The notes under the pieces are model-generated. The model was not told where the DNA came from. It ran no database searches and was given only the letters and a program-made list of their open reading frames with translations. A program made the position numbers and the translations under genes. From the NCBI RefSeq assembly GCF_008831045.1, contig NZ_WAJS01000007.1, forward strand, positions 1-64,000: a stretch of 64,000 nt of DNA. The letters are read 5' to 3'. Origin of the DNA: Adlercreutzia muris. GTDB taxonomy: Bacteria; Actinomycetota; Coriobacteriia; Coriobacteriales; Eggerthellaceae. Shown piece by piece: positions 42,901 to 50,737 of this stretch. Numbering within the stretch: the stretch's first letter is position 1; every line of letters begins with the position of its first letter.

Positions 42901-44716
42901 CAACACGAAGCTCACGGTAAGCCAGGCCCCCAACGGCGCCTACACCGGCACCGTGTTCGAGTTCGACGTGACCGTGAAGCCGAACCCGAAAATCGCGCCG
43001 GAGCCCCAGCTGGCCAAGACCGCCAAGAATCTCACGCACCCAGACGGTCCCACCCAGCCCGGCGACCGCATCCGCTACGTCGTGAAGGCCGCGAACAGCG
43101 CCGTGGGCTCTGCCTGGAACGACGTGGTGCTGGTCGATCCCCTGCCGAGCTGCCTGGAATTGGACGGGGGCACCGTGCACCTGACCAATCCCTCGCAGGG
43201 CTTCAACAAGGAGCTCGCGAGCGCCACCGGCGCCCCGAAGCTCGGCGAGTACAAGCTGGAAGCCGCCGGGGCGGACGGCAAGCGCACTCTTACGGTACCC
43301 GTCGGCGCGGTCTACGGCGAAGGCGAGGCGACCCTCACCTTCGAGTGCACCGTCAGAACCGATGCTGCCGGGCGCGACATCGCCTCTGACCTCGCGAACA
43401 TCGCCAGCGCCACAGGCACGCGCCCCGACCCGGACAAGCCGAGCCAGGAGCTGCCCGAGAACCCCGGTCCCTCCGATCCGGCGCTGCCGGCCGGACCGGC
43501 CACGGTGGCGCCGTCCGACCCCTCCACCACGCTGTCCAAGACGGTGGAGAACGTCGCGAACCCCGGAGCCAAGGTGACGAAGCCCGGCGACGTGCTGCGC
43601 TACACCGTGTCTCTCAAGAACACCGGCGCCGCCCACAGCTGCCTGCTGAACGCCGTCATCGCCGACCCGCTGCCGGCGGGCATGGAGCCGGTGGCGAAGT
43701 CGCTCAAGCTCGTCCTGTCCGACGGCCGCGAGATCGCCGTGGACGACAGCGCCTACGACAGGGCATCCCGCACCATCGCGGTGGCCGCGGGCGATCTGTG
43801 GGGCGGCGAGGAGGCACGGCTCACCTTCGAGGTGACCGTCGGTGCCGACGCCCTGGGCGCCGACAATGCCAACGTGGCCTTCGCCCATGGCACCGTGCCC
43901 TCGATCGGGCCCGACAGCGTGCCCGCCAATCCCGATCCGGGAAAGCCGACCACACCCCCGGCCGGGGAGCCGACGGAGGGCACTGAGCCGGTAGAGCCGC
44001 CCGTCCTCGTGGGCACCGATCCCGCCGAAGGCGACATCACCCTGGCCAAGGAGGCCGAGAATACCACCCGCAGCGACGGGAAAACCTATGTGGGCGACAT
44101 CGTGCGCTACACCGTGACGCTCAAAAACGACGGCCCGGCCACCAGCTGGATGGACGCCGTCATCCGCGACGACGTGCCCGCGGGCTTAGAGCCGGTGAGC
44201 GAGAGCATCCAGATGACTCTGGCCGACGGCACGGTCGTCCCCGTTTCCGACGAGGCCTACGACGACAAGACCCGCATCCTGGCCGTGGCCGCGGGGCACC
44301 TCTACGGCGGGCAGGCGGTCACGCTCGTCTTCGACGCGCTGGTGACCGAAAAGGCCCTGGGGGCCGACATCGGCAACACGGCCCAGGCCCTGGGCGTACC
44401 GCCCTCAGCCTGGGATCCGGACGGGACGCACCCCGAGGCGGGGCAGCCCTTCGACCCGCCGGCGGGCTGGTCGTCCTTCGAGCGCGAGAGCGAGCGCGTG
44501 GTAAGCCCCACCGCCTACGCCCCCGGCACCAATGAGAAGGGCGGCGTGATCCCGGCCGAGAACGGGGCGACGCCCGACGAGGGCACCACCATCCGCCTCA
44601 AGCGCCTCGCCCAGACCGGCGACGACCTGGCGGCCGGGTTCGCCCTCGGGGCCGGGGCGGCCCTCGCGGCGGGCATCGCCCTCCTCGCCCGCCGGCGCCT
44701 GCGCCGCAACCGCTAA
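39971..44716 (+). CDS. Giant cell-wall-anchored surface protein 2, paralogue of the upstream gene
   Basis: This 1581-aa protein has the same layout as its upstream neighbour. A signal peptide (MTRRALRPLRAALAAVLACG, ALAAEA) is followed by a beta-helix-like glycine repeat region at about residues 280-450 (NITINGGIITAIGG, INGGRVAAQG, IGGGPVQAKTGNIRINGG). The middle domain contains YDYGAPAEFDKGHLYLWL and SYWGHRATGWC. Three DUF11-like repeats start near 1009, 1185 and 1355. The anchor has LAQTG at 1546-1550, a hydrophobic helix and RRRLRRNR. AAGGAG precedes the ATG. The 69-bp gap and lack of a terminator between the genes suggest one transcript. A strong terminator follows. Confidence 0.88.
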   Translation: MTRRALRPLRAALAAVLACGLMLPTGALAAEARAGEAASAAAISLADATTAFATGGEGTAVIASEEGPTAFPLDATAQAAVAPGAGSFTIADFTIWGVDGDTVTAGDFAYDEAAKTLTVNTDKHFAIRNSDQIADAQGWPAAKSAVGILIPAERDAHITLAGIGILGKAPLDLETGASCSLVLADGTKNIFQANYPSGDATTDNRAVLHCGTGSSLSIDDAVANRTDKGTLITPVDGLMPKNPDLDPDDPAALEPYHLENGTEVQVGDPLTKMDGANPGELHAEHVGNGMGAAIGSPYGEAGGNITINGGIITAIGGRNDRSGSGTHDWAAGIGSAGPEGADGTGPDEWITINGGRVAAQGAYHGPGIGGGPVQAKTGNIRINGGYVISNGGDHGRGFGTGCDGGNSSEYEIILTGGTLLPTGGRAYKPADIGAPGAKVTITGGSIGNSLGAGSFIFDGTATNDQGEPIKMVEIDLTSDVGAETYALTDWQLKVDGKEYDYGAPAEFDKGHLYLWLPEQVIQNSEITVDFTYLNTDKLDENGKPTEITPLPLFRPPGTGTDGKLRRYADFELPPEYLDKLRKYYDGTEFEAYTISATHTLPTLEEIGKDPDTGEPIYRELTNGDAVTYKYQLFDRLPGGDTEPQAIGPEVDSDKDMPTDAGIMKFTMTSTEFSNTEGFKESYWGHRATGWCVIEPTNSAVALVEAQWVEDSAPGEEHHDSDKELQVNARISRAKTDPVGVATKPTCAAPEGYVQLFVDGEAVGEPIEILFEDKPVTTRAATEAGKKNAERKGDDTTGHYTDFTYVFKPSDADFLVPDATGDGKHEVSVQYLPPKSGDTAPANYRESVNPADDPESAPSDTVAINPIDPKPSITPDDPSNPAGTEIEVNPDPKPADPSKPSTTVYTGTIEAIYQEHGEDEPNPGRVTLKLDTPSSGPITVTTEDGRIITADVVRDDEGNPVRDADGKITLVVDPEAIGNTKLTVSQAPNGAYTGTVFEFDVTVKPNPKIAPEPQLAKTAKNLTHPDGPTQPGDRIRYVVKAANSAVGSAWNDVVLVDPLPSCLELDGGTVHLTNPSQGFNKELASATGAPKLGEYKLEAAGADGKRTLTVPVGAVYGEGEATLTFECTVRTDAAGRDIASDLANIASATGTRPDPDKPSQELPENPGPSDPALPAGPATVAPSDPSTTLSKTVENVANPGAKVTKPGDVLRYTVSLKNTGAAHSCLLNAVIADPLPAGMEPVAKSLKLVLSDGREIAVDDSAYDRASRTIAVAAGDLWGGEEARLTFEVTVGADALGADNANVAFAHGTVPSIGPDSVPANPDPGKPTTPPAGEPTEGTEPVEPPVLVGTDPAEGDITLAKEAENTTRSDGKTYVGDIVRYTVTLKNDGPATSWMDAVIRDDVPAGLEPVSESIQMTLADGTVVPVSDEAYDDKTRILAVAAGHLYGGQAVTLVFDALVTEKALGADIGNTAQALGVPPSAWDPDGTHPEAGQPFDPPAGWSSFERESERVVSPTAYAPGTNEKGGVIPAENGATPDEGTTIRLKRLAQTGDDLAAGFALGAGAALAAGIALLARRRLRRNR

Positions 44717-44736
44717 GTCCCGGCCCCACCCGGCGC

Positions 44737-44776
44737 CGGCCCGGGGCGCCGCGCATCCCGGCGCCCCGGGCCGTTT
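44737..44776 (+). terminator. Strong terminator of the surface protein pair
   Basis: A perfect 15-bp GC-rich stem (44737-44751 with 44759-44773) has a 7-nt loop and is followed by TTTGCTC, 20 nt after the stop codon. Confidence 0.85.
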
Positions 44777-44811
44777 GCTCTGGCAAGTCGGACATCCGTC
44801 CCGCACCGCCG

Positions 44812-44842
44812 CGAAGCCGCCTCCGGGCGGCTTCGTTCTTTT
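44812..44842 (+). terminator. Second hairpin downstream of the surface protein pair
   Basis: A perfect 10-bp stem (44812-44821 with 44826-44835) has a TCCG loop and is followed by TTCTTTT. A third, related stem (about 44884-44902, GAGCCGC/GGCGGCTT) lies just beyond. Confidence 0.7.
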
Positions 44843-44902
44843 GCCGGCCCTCCGCCGCAACTGCCGTTGAAGCATATTCCGAGAGCCGCTTCGGGCGGCT
44901 TC

Positions 44903-45149
44903 CATCCTGTGCCCTGTAGCACGATGGGACCCGCGTGCAGAGACAATTTCATAACGCACGTTTCAAGATAGGAACACATAATATGCACATGCACAACACT
45001 GATCTATTGACATAGGGTTATATCACCGTGACGCCTTAAAGTCTACCCAAGGCATTCGCCTGGGCTCTCGGCGAATTGAAACCACGGCTGGGTCGAGCGG
45101 CTTTCCGGATGCTGACAATCCGCAGTGCCGATATAAGGAGGCAACGATC
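44903..45149 (+). other. Regulatory region of the flavoprotein gene
   Basis: This A/T-richer stretch carries several partial promoter signals: TAATAT (44979-44984), TTGACA (45007-45012) and TTATAT (45018-45023). None form a correctly spaced pair. A 7-bp dyad ATTCGCC/GGCGAAT with an 8-nt centre lies near 45053-45074. AAGGAGG lies 8 nt before the gene's ATG. Control by an activator at an imperfect promoter is plausible. Confidence 0.4.
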
Positions 45150-47018
45150 ATGACCCGCACATCCGCCCACGTTCCCACAAACGACATCTCCCGCCGCACC
45201 TTCTGCAAGGGCGCGGCCGTGCTCGGCATCTGGGGAGGCCTGGCGAGCTTCGGACTTTCCGGTTGCGCACCGCACACCGGCAGCGAGGAGGCAGCTGTCG
45301 GCGGTTGGAAGGCAGGTACCTACACCGCCGAGGTGACAGGTCACAACGCCCCTTACACCATGACCGTGACGTTCTCCGACGATGCCATCACCGCCATCGA
45401 CACCACGGCCAATCAGGAATCCCTCGGCGTGGGCGCCGATGCCCTGAAGGCCCTCTCCGACCAGGTTGTCGAGAACCAGACCATCAACATCGACACCGTG
45501 ACCGGCGCCACCCTCTCCTCCATGTCGCTTCAGGAGGGCCTGGCCGACTGCGCCGAGCAGGCCGGCGCTCTGGAAGCCCTCCAAGCTGCCGACGCCCCGG
45601 CCAAGCCGGCCGTAGAGGCCACCTACGACACCGACGTGTGCGTCGTGGGCGGCGGCGGTGCGGGCCTTGCCTCGGCCATTGCGGCCGTGCAGGCCGGAGC
45701 CAACGTCATCGTGCTGGAGAAGTGCGGCATCACTGGCGGCTCCACGAACGTGTCCGAGGGCGCGCTGAACGCCGTGGATCCCGAACGCCAGGGCAAGCAG
45801 GGCATCGAGGACTCCATCGAGGTGTTCTACGACACCACCATCAAGGGCGGCCACGAGCAGGGCACACCGGAGCTGGTGCACTACCTGACCGACAACGCTC
45901 TCGACTCCGTCCACTGGCTGGAGAGCCTGGGCGTGGAGTTCAAGGACGAGTGCGGCAGCGCCACGGGCTCCCTCGGCGAGCGCAGCCACTACCCGGCCAC
46001 CCCGTCGGGCAACACCTACATCCGCTCGTTCCAGCAATTCATCGCCGACAACGCCGACAAGATCACCCTGCTCAACGACATGCAGGCCACCGAGCTCATC
46101 ACCGACGACGCCGGCGCGGTCGTGGGCGTGAGGGCCCTCTACGACGGTACCGACGAGGTGACCGTGAACGCCAAGGCCACGGTCATCGCCACCGGCGGCT
46201 TCGGCGCCAATGTGGAGTACCGCCAGTCGGTCAACGACGGCGTGTGGAAGGAAGTCGTGCTGGATGATTCCATCGGCTGCACCAACATCAAGCCCTGCGC
46301 CCAGGGCGAGGGCCTGGCGCTCGCCGAAGAGGCCGGCGCCGAGCTCATCGGCCTGTCCGACATCCAACTGCACCCCTGCGGCACCCCGGGCACGGGCCTC
46401 ATGGAGGACATCCGCACTTCCGGCCGCAACCGCATCTTCGTGAACAAGGAGGGCAAGCGCTTCGTGAACGAGGGCGCCGAGCGCGACGTTTTGTGCAAGA
46501 ACATCTTCGCCCAGCCCGACGGCACCTACTGGGTAGTCGTGAACACCCTGCGCTACCCCGACCCCGACGAGCCCGACGCCAACGGCGCCACCATCAACAA
46601 CATGCTGGCCCTGCAGCACATCGTGACCGGCGAGACCGTCGACGAGCTCGCCAAGGCCATGGACGTGGACGCCGTGAACCTGCAGGCCTCCATCGACGCC
46701 TACAACGCCGTGGTGGGCGGCGCGGAAGACGAGTTCGGCTTCGTGGCCGACAACACCGCCGACGCCGAGATGGTGGACGGCCCCTGGTACGCCTGCCGCA
46801 AGGTGCCCACGGTGCACCACACCATGGGCGGCATCCACGTGAACGTGGAGTCCGAGGCGGTCTCCGCCGACGGCGAGGTCGTCCCCGGCCTGTACGCCGC
46901 CGGCGAGGTCACGGGCGGCATCCACGGCTCCAACCGCCTGGGCGGCAACGCCATCGCCGACTGCATGACCTTCGGCCGCAACGCCGGCACCAACGCCGCC
47001 GCCTACGCGCTGGCCTAA
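45150..47018 (+). CDS. Tat-exported lipoprotein flavoprotein reductase (FMN-binding domain plus FAD_binding_2, fumarate/urocanate reductase-like)
   Basis: This 622-aa exported reductase belongs to the fumarate reductase/3-ketosteroid dehydrogenase flavoprotein group. Residues 10-40 are a twin-arginine signal (SRRTFCKGAAVLG) ending in the lipobox LSGC, so a Tat-dependent lipoprotein is predicted. Residues about 50-135 are an FMN-binding domain with the covalent flavinylation motif DTVTGATLSS, an ApbE target. From about 160 on is the FAD domain: DVCVVGGGGAGLASA, VPTVHHTMGGIHVN near 555 and GSNRLGGNAIADCMTFGR near 595. No heme domain is present, so electrons must come from a partner. The electron acceptor cannot be assigned; many paralogues with different substrates exist in Eggerthellaceae. 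Confidence 0.9.
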   Translation: MTRTSAHVPTNDISRRTFCKGAAVLGIWGGLASFGLSGCAPHTGSEEAAVGGWKAGTYTAEVTGHNAPYTMTVTFSDDAITAIDTTANQESLGVGADALKALSDQVVENQTINIDTVTGATLSSMSLQEGLADCAEQAGALEALQAADAPAKPAVEATYDTDVCVVGGGGAGLASAIAAVQAGANVIVLEKCGITGGSTNVSEGALNAVDPERQGKQGIEDSIEVFYDTTIKGGHEQGTPELVHYLTDNALDSVHWLESLGVEFKDECGSATGSLGERSHYPATPSGNTYIRSFQQFIADNADKITLLNDMQATELITDDAGAVVGVRALYDGTDEVTVNAKATVIATGGFGANVEYRQSVNDGVWKEVVLDDSIGCTNIKPCAQGEGLALAEEAGAELIGLSDIQLHPCGTPGTGLMEDIRTSGRNRIFVNKEGKRFVNEGAERDVLCKNIFAQPDGTYWVVVNTLRYPDPDEPDANGATINNMLALQHIVTGETVDELAKAMDVDAVNLQASIDAYNAVVGGAEDEFGFVADNTADAEMVDGPWYACRKVPTVHHTMGGIHVNVESEAVSADGEVVPGLYAAGEVTGGIHGSNRLGGNAIADCMTFGRNAGTNAAAYALA

Positions 47019-47056
47019 GTTCGGTCGGATCAGCCTCATTTTCATTCGGGAACACG

Positions 47057-47085
47057 GAAGGCGCCCCTCGGGGCGCCTTCTGCTC
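47057..47085. terminator. Terminator between the flavoprotein gene and coaD
   Basis: An 11-bp GC-rich stem (47057-47067 with 47070-47080, opening to a CTCG loop) lies between two convergent genes and can serve both strands. Confidence 0.75.
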
Positions 47086-47117
47086 ATTGACGGCAGAGAC
47101 CGCGAAGATCCATACCC

Positions 47118-47615
47118 CTAGCGCTGCGCCTCCGCCAGCTCGGCGTAGCGGCGGCGCAGGGCCTCGGCCGCAGCAGGGGTGACGAACTGCGACACATCGC
47201 CGCCTAGGGACGCGATCTCGCGCACGATGGACGACGACAGGTACATGTGCTGGGGCGTGGACATGATGAACAGCGTCTCCAACTCTTGGTCGAGCTGGTA
47301 GTTCAGGGCCGTCATCTGGAACTCGTACTCGAAGTCGGTGATAGCCCGCAGGCCCTTGACGACCGCCTGGGCCCCCATGCGATGGGCGAAATCCACGAGC
47401 AGCTCATCGAAGGGCTCCACGGTGACGTTGGGCAGATGCGCCGTGGCCTCCCGGGCCAGGGCCACGCGCTCGTCCAGGGACAGCAGCGGTCGCTTCTTCG
47501 CCGATACGGCCACGGCCACCACCACCTCGTCCACCAGCTGGGCGGCCCGCGTGATGACATCGAGGTGCCCCACCGTGATGGGGTCGAAGGTACCGGGGGT
47601 GAGCGCACGCTTCAC
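47118..47615 (-). CDS. coaD: Phosphopantetheine adenylyltransferase
   Basis: CoaD converts 4'-phosphopantetheine plus ATP to dephospho-CoA in CoA synthesis. The 165-aa protein has the nucleotidyltransferase motif TPGTFDPITVGHLDVI at the N-terminus, the KGLRAITDFEYEFQM substrate block near residue 88, and MSTPQHMYLSSSIVREIASLGGD near 118-140. The start is GTG 47615 with AAAAGGAG upstream. A -10-like TACACT (47678-47673) and a small hairpin CCCGC/GCGGG (47643-47656) lie in its leader. It is a single gene here. Confidence 0.96.
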   Translation of the reverse strand: MKRALTPGTFDPITVGHLDVITRAAQLVDEVVVAVAVSAKKRPLLSLDERVALAREATAHLPNVTVEPFDELLVDFAHRMGAQAVVKGLRAITDFEYEFQMTALNYQLDQELETLFIMSTPQHMYLSSSIVREIASLGGDVSQFVTPAAAEALRRRYAELAEAQR

Positions 47616-47770
47616 AGCAGCTCCTTTTCTCGGGAGACCATCCCGCCGCAGCGGGTTTTTCGCACGGCCCAGTGTACCTGATTTGCCGGAAGCGCCGACC
47701 TCAATCCAGCGAAGAGAGCGATGCGGGCCGGCAGAAAGCCCGCCGGACGAGCCAGAGCCCGCGGCTCTGA

Positions 47771-47799
47771 CGAAGAGGAGCGGCCCCGAGGGCCGCTCC
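47771..47799 (-). terminator. Terminator following the surface-protein remnant
   Basis: A 10-bp stem (47777-47786 with 47790-47799) has a 3-nt loop and is followed by TCTTCG on the minus strand. Confidence 0.65.
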
Positions 47800-47832
47800 C
47801 GTGCGGGTGACTTTGAGCAGAGAGGCTCAGCC

Positions 47833-48210
47833 TCAGGAACGGCGCAGACGGAGCCGAGCGCCCAGAGCCGCCCCTACGCCGAGAAGGGCCATGGCGCCGG
47901 CCGCTACGGGCCATGCACCATCATCGCCCGTAGCGGCGAGCAGCCTCAGGCGGGTGGTGCCGTCGGAGCCGCCAGCCTCCTCCCCTGCCGGCTCTTGAGG
48001 GGCCGAAGGATCGCGCAGGGCCTCGTCAGCGCCCACGATGTAGGTGCGTCGCACGATGCTCACGTTGCCGTCATCGTCGATATAGGTGGCCGTCACCACA
48101 TAGGTGCCCGGACGGCTGGGGTCGATGGCATCGACCTCCTCGCCGTCGCGGGTGATGGAGATCACCGGATCGGTCTTGGGGATGTCGGGCCGGTCGCCGA
48201 ACTCCTTGCC
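47833..48210 (-). pseudogene. C-terminal remnant of an LAXTG-anchored surface protein, no start codon
   Basis: The readable part encodes about 125 residues. These are the end of an Ig-like domain (PGTYVVTATYIDDDGNVSIVRRTYIVG), a Pro/Glu-rich spacer and a sorting signal: LLAATG, a hydrophobic helix and RLRLRRS. The frame stays open further upstream but has no ATG/GTG with a ribosome binding site, and runs into the terminator of the acyl-CoA synthetase gene (48252-48284). GTG 48165 lies inside the Ig-like domain. The most likely reading is a deletion that removed the promoter, signal peptide and most of the protein. Its terminator (47771-47799) remains. Confidence 0.65.
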
Positions 48211-48251
48211 TATCGGCGCCCTGCGGTGCGAAAAAGCCGCCCCGATAACGC

Positions 48252-48284
48252 AGAAGGGCCCGCGAGCGAACCGCGAGCCCTTCT
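48252..48284 (-). terminator. Terminator-like hairpin downstream of the acyl-CoA synthetase gene
   Basis: An 8-bp outer stem (48252-48259 with 48277-48284) with an inner CGCG/CGCG pair lies about 45 nt after the stop codon. The following sequence is only weakly T-rich. Confidence 0.5.
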
Positions 48285-48327
48285 TGGCGCGGGTGGCGCA
48301 GGAAGCCCGTTTTCCGCCGAGCGCCAG

Positions 48328-50019
48328 CTACTTCCCGGCCCTCACCAGCTCCTCGGCCATTTCGCGCAGCTTGAACTTCTGCACCTTCATAGAAGGCGTC
48401 ATGGGGAAATCGTCCACGAAGAACACGCGCTTGGGCACCTTGTAGCGGGCGATGCGCGGGATGGCATACTCGCGCACGTCATCCTCGGTCATGGCCTCGT
48501 GGCCCGGCCGCACGCGAATGAAGGCGCCGACGATCTCGCCGTACTTCGCATCGGGGATGCCCACCACCTGGGCATCCAGCACGCCGGGCATGGTGAGCAG
48601 GAAGTTCTCCACCTCAAGGGGGTAGATGTTCTCGCCGCCGCGGATGATCATGTCCTTGATGCGGCCCGTGACGCGGAAGTAGCCGTCCTCGTCAACGGTG
48701 CCCATGTCGCCGGAATGGAGGAAGCCGTTCGCATCGATGGCCTTGGCCGTCTCCTCGGGCATCTTGTAGTAGCCCTTCATGACGTTGTAGCCCTTGCAGC
48801 ACAGCTCGCCGTGCTCGCCGGGGGCGCAGATGTGGCCGTCGTTCGGGTCCAGGATGCGCACCTCCACAGGCGGGTGCGCCCGGCCCACGGTCTCGCACTT
48901 GTGGGGAATGTCGTCGTCCACCGAGGTCTGGGTGAACACGGGGCTCGTCTCGGTGAGGCCGTAGCAGATGGTCACATCCCGCATGTTCATGCGCTCCATC
49001 ACCTCGCGCATGGTCTCGGGCGGGCAGGGGCTGCCGGCCATGATGCCCGTGCGCAGATGGGACAGGTCGAAGGAGTCGAAATCCGGGTGGTTCAGCTCGG
49101 CGATGAACATGGTGGGCACGCCGTAGACCGCCGTGGCGCGCTCCTTGTGCAGGGCCTGCAGCACGAGCCCCGCGTCGAAATCCTCCACGATGATCATGGT
49201 GCAGCGGTGGGTGAGCGAGGCCATGACCCCCAGCACGCAGCCGAAGCAGTGGAAGAAGGGCACCGGCAGGCACACGCGGTCGCACGCGCCCAGCTTCTGC
49301 CCCTCGCCGATGTAGAAGCCGTTGTTCAGGATATTGCGGTGGGTGAGCATGACGCCCTTGGGGAAGCCCGTGGTGCCGCTCGTGTACTGCATCATGACCA
49401 CGTCGTTGTTGTCGAACTGGCCCTGGGCCCACTCCAGGGAACTGTCGGGCTTGTGCTGGCCGAGCAGCAGAAGCTCTGGCACGCTGTAGAAACCGCGGTG
49501 CTTCTCGGGCCCCATGTAGATGAGGTTCTCCAGGAAGGGATACTCCTCCGAGCGCAGGAACCCGCGCTGCACATTGAGCGATTCGGGCACCAAATCGCGG
49601 ATGATCTGCAGGTAGTCCACATCGCGATAGGCATCGATGACGCACAGCGCCTTCATGTCCGACTGCTTCAGCACGTAGTCCAGCTCGTGGGACTTGTACA
49701 CCGGGTTCACCGTCACCATGACCACGCCGATCTTGGCGGAAGCGTACATGAAGGTAAGCCAGTCGGGGATGTTGCGCGCCCACACGCCCAAGTGATCGCC
49801 CGGCTTCATGCCGATGGCCAAGAGACCCTTGGCCAGGTTGTCGGTGCGCTCGTCGAAGTCGCGGTAGGTCCAGCGCAGGTCGCGGTCGGGATACACCACG
49901 AACTCGTGGTCGGGGTCTTTCGCCACCTGCTCTTTCAGGTAGGCGCCAAGGGTCAGCTCCGAGTGCAGCGGGTAATCCGGAGACCCGGGCACCGGCGCAG
50001 CGTTCTGCTCTTCAGTCAT
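48328..50019 (-). CDS. AMP-dependent acyl-CoA synthetase (FadD-like)
   Basis: This ANL-superfamily enzyme activates a carboxylic acid to its acyl-CoA via an acyl-adenylate. The 563 aa show the ATP loop [18 protein letters not shown] near residue 195 and a [11 protein letters not shown] motif near 340. The [29 protein letters not shown] block near 430-455 includes the hinge. A predicted catalytic lysine lies in the C-terminal [10 protein letters not shown] region. Start ATG 50019 has AGGAGG upstream and follows the regulator gene by 8 bp. The acid could be a fatty acid, aromatic acid or carnitine/betaine-type compound; sequence alone does not tell. Confidence 0.92.
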   Translation of the reverse strand: MTEEQNAAPVPGSPDYPLHSELTLGAYLKEQVAKDPDHEFVVYPDRDLRWTYRDFDERTDNLAKGLLAIGMKPGDHLGVWARNIPDWLTFMYASAKIGVVMVTVNPVYKSHELDYVLKQSDMKALCVIDAYRDVDYLQIIRDLVPESLNVQRGFLRSEEYPFLENLIYMGPEKHRGFYSVPELLLLGQHKPDSSLEWAQGQFDNNDVVMMQYTSGTTGFPKGVMLTHRNILNNGFYIGEGQKLGACDRVCLPVPFFHCFGCVLGVMASLTHRCTMIIVEDFDAGLVLQALHKERATAVYGVPTMFIAELNHPDFDSFDLSHLRTGIMAGSPCPPETMREVMERMNMRDVTICYGLTETSPVFTQTSVDDDIPHKCETVGRAHPPVEVRILDPNDGHICAPGEHGELCCKGYNVMKGYYKMPEETAKAIDANGFLHSGDMGTVDEDGYFRVTGRIKDMIIRGGENIYPLEVENFLLTMPGVLDAQVVGIPDAKYGEIVGAFIRVRPGHEAMTEDDVREYAIPRIARYKVPKRVFFVDDFPMTPSMKVQKFKLREMAEELVRAGK

Positions 50020-50027
50020 TGCGCCTC

Positions 50028-50606
50028 CTAAAAGGGGGTATATACACAAGCGAGGAACTTCGCGTTCTGGCCCGCGTGGGCGCGCACCTGGTGGGGCACG
50101 ATGGAGTCGTAGTAGATGGACTCGCCGGGGCCGAGCACGTAGGTCTCGCTGCCATACTCGATCTCGATGGAGCCCTCCATGCCATAGAGCCACTCCTCCC
50201 CCTCATGGGAATCCAGCTTGTGCGTGGCCTCGCCGGTGGGGGTCACCGTGATGATGAAGGGGTCCATATGGCGGGACGGACGGCCCGCGGCCAAGCTGAA
50301 ATAGGCCAGGTCGCCGGCGTCCTTGGCAGTCTGGAGCGATTTCACGCGCTCCACCTCGGCCATGGCCTCGGCGCTGATATAGGCCGGCCCGAAGTCCTCG
50401 TCGTCATCCATCAGAGTACCCAGGCGCACCCCGAGGGCGCGGGTCAGCTTGATGAGGGGCGCGAGCGACGCGGGCACTTCCCCGCCTTCCAGCTGCTCGA
50501 TGAGCGCCACGTCGCAACCGCAGCGATCGGCCAGATCCTGGGCCGACAGGTGGTGCGCCTCGCGCAGGGTCGTGATCTTGCGCCCGAGCTTGTTGTCCTC
50601 AGCCAT
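50028..50606 (-). CDS. XRE-family transcriptional regulator with C-terminal cupin sensor domain
   Basis: The 192-aa protein has an N-terminal HTH_3 domain (about residues 8-62: [43 protein letters not shown]). A linker and a small cupin barrel follow (about 110-190: [39 protein letters not shown]). This architecture is common for repressors that sense a small molecule. It is the first gene of a two-gene unit with the acyl-CoA synthetase (8-bp spacing), so it very probably controls that enzyme and its own expression. GAGAAGGAGAGGCT precedes ATG 50606. Confidence 0.9.
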   Translation of the reverse strand: MAEDNKLGRKITTLREAHHLSAQDLADRCGCDVALIEQLEGGEVPASLAPLIKLTRALGVRLGTLMDDDEDFGPAYISAEAMAEVERVKSLQTAKDAGDLAYFSLAAGRPSRHMDPFIITVTPTGEATHKLDSHEGEEWLYGMEGSIEIEYGSETYVLGPGESIYYDSIVPHQVRAHAGQNAKFLACVYTPF

Positions 50607-50664
50607 AGCCTCTCCTTCTCCTAGGGTATCGGCGTATCATACACGAAAACACCTGGGAAAAGAA

Positions 50665-50691
50665 GAAGCCGACGGACGGGCCGTCGGCTTC
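50665..50691 (-). terminator. Terminator of leuA
   Basis: A perfect 11-bp stem (50665-50675 with 50681-50691) has a 5-nt loop and is followed by TTCTTTTCCC on the minus strand. It isolates leuA from the regulator downstream. Confidence 0.8.
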
Positions 50692-50737
50692 ACGGAGCCA
50701 AGGGGGGGCGCTTTCCGACGCGCGGCCGCGCCGCGCC

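Noticed and set aside
41192-43888. An 898-codon minus-strand open frame opposite the second surface protein
   Set aside because: The composition is of the same shadow type, and the plus-strand gene is well supported end to end.
45007-45012. Consensus -35 TTGACA upstream of the flavoprotein gene
   Set aside because: No -10 lies 16-18 bp downstream; the nearby TTATAT is only 5 bp away, so a simple sigma-70 promoter is not supported.
48163-48165. GTG 48165 as the start of a real 110-aa gene
   Set aside because: It lies in the middle of an Ig-like domain, lacks a ribosome binding site at proper distance and would give an anchored protein with no signal peptide.
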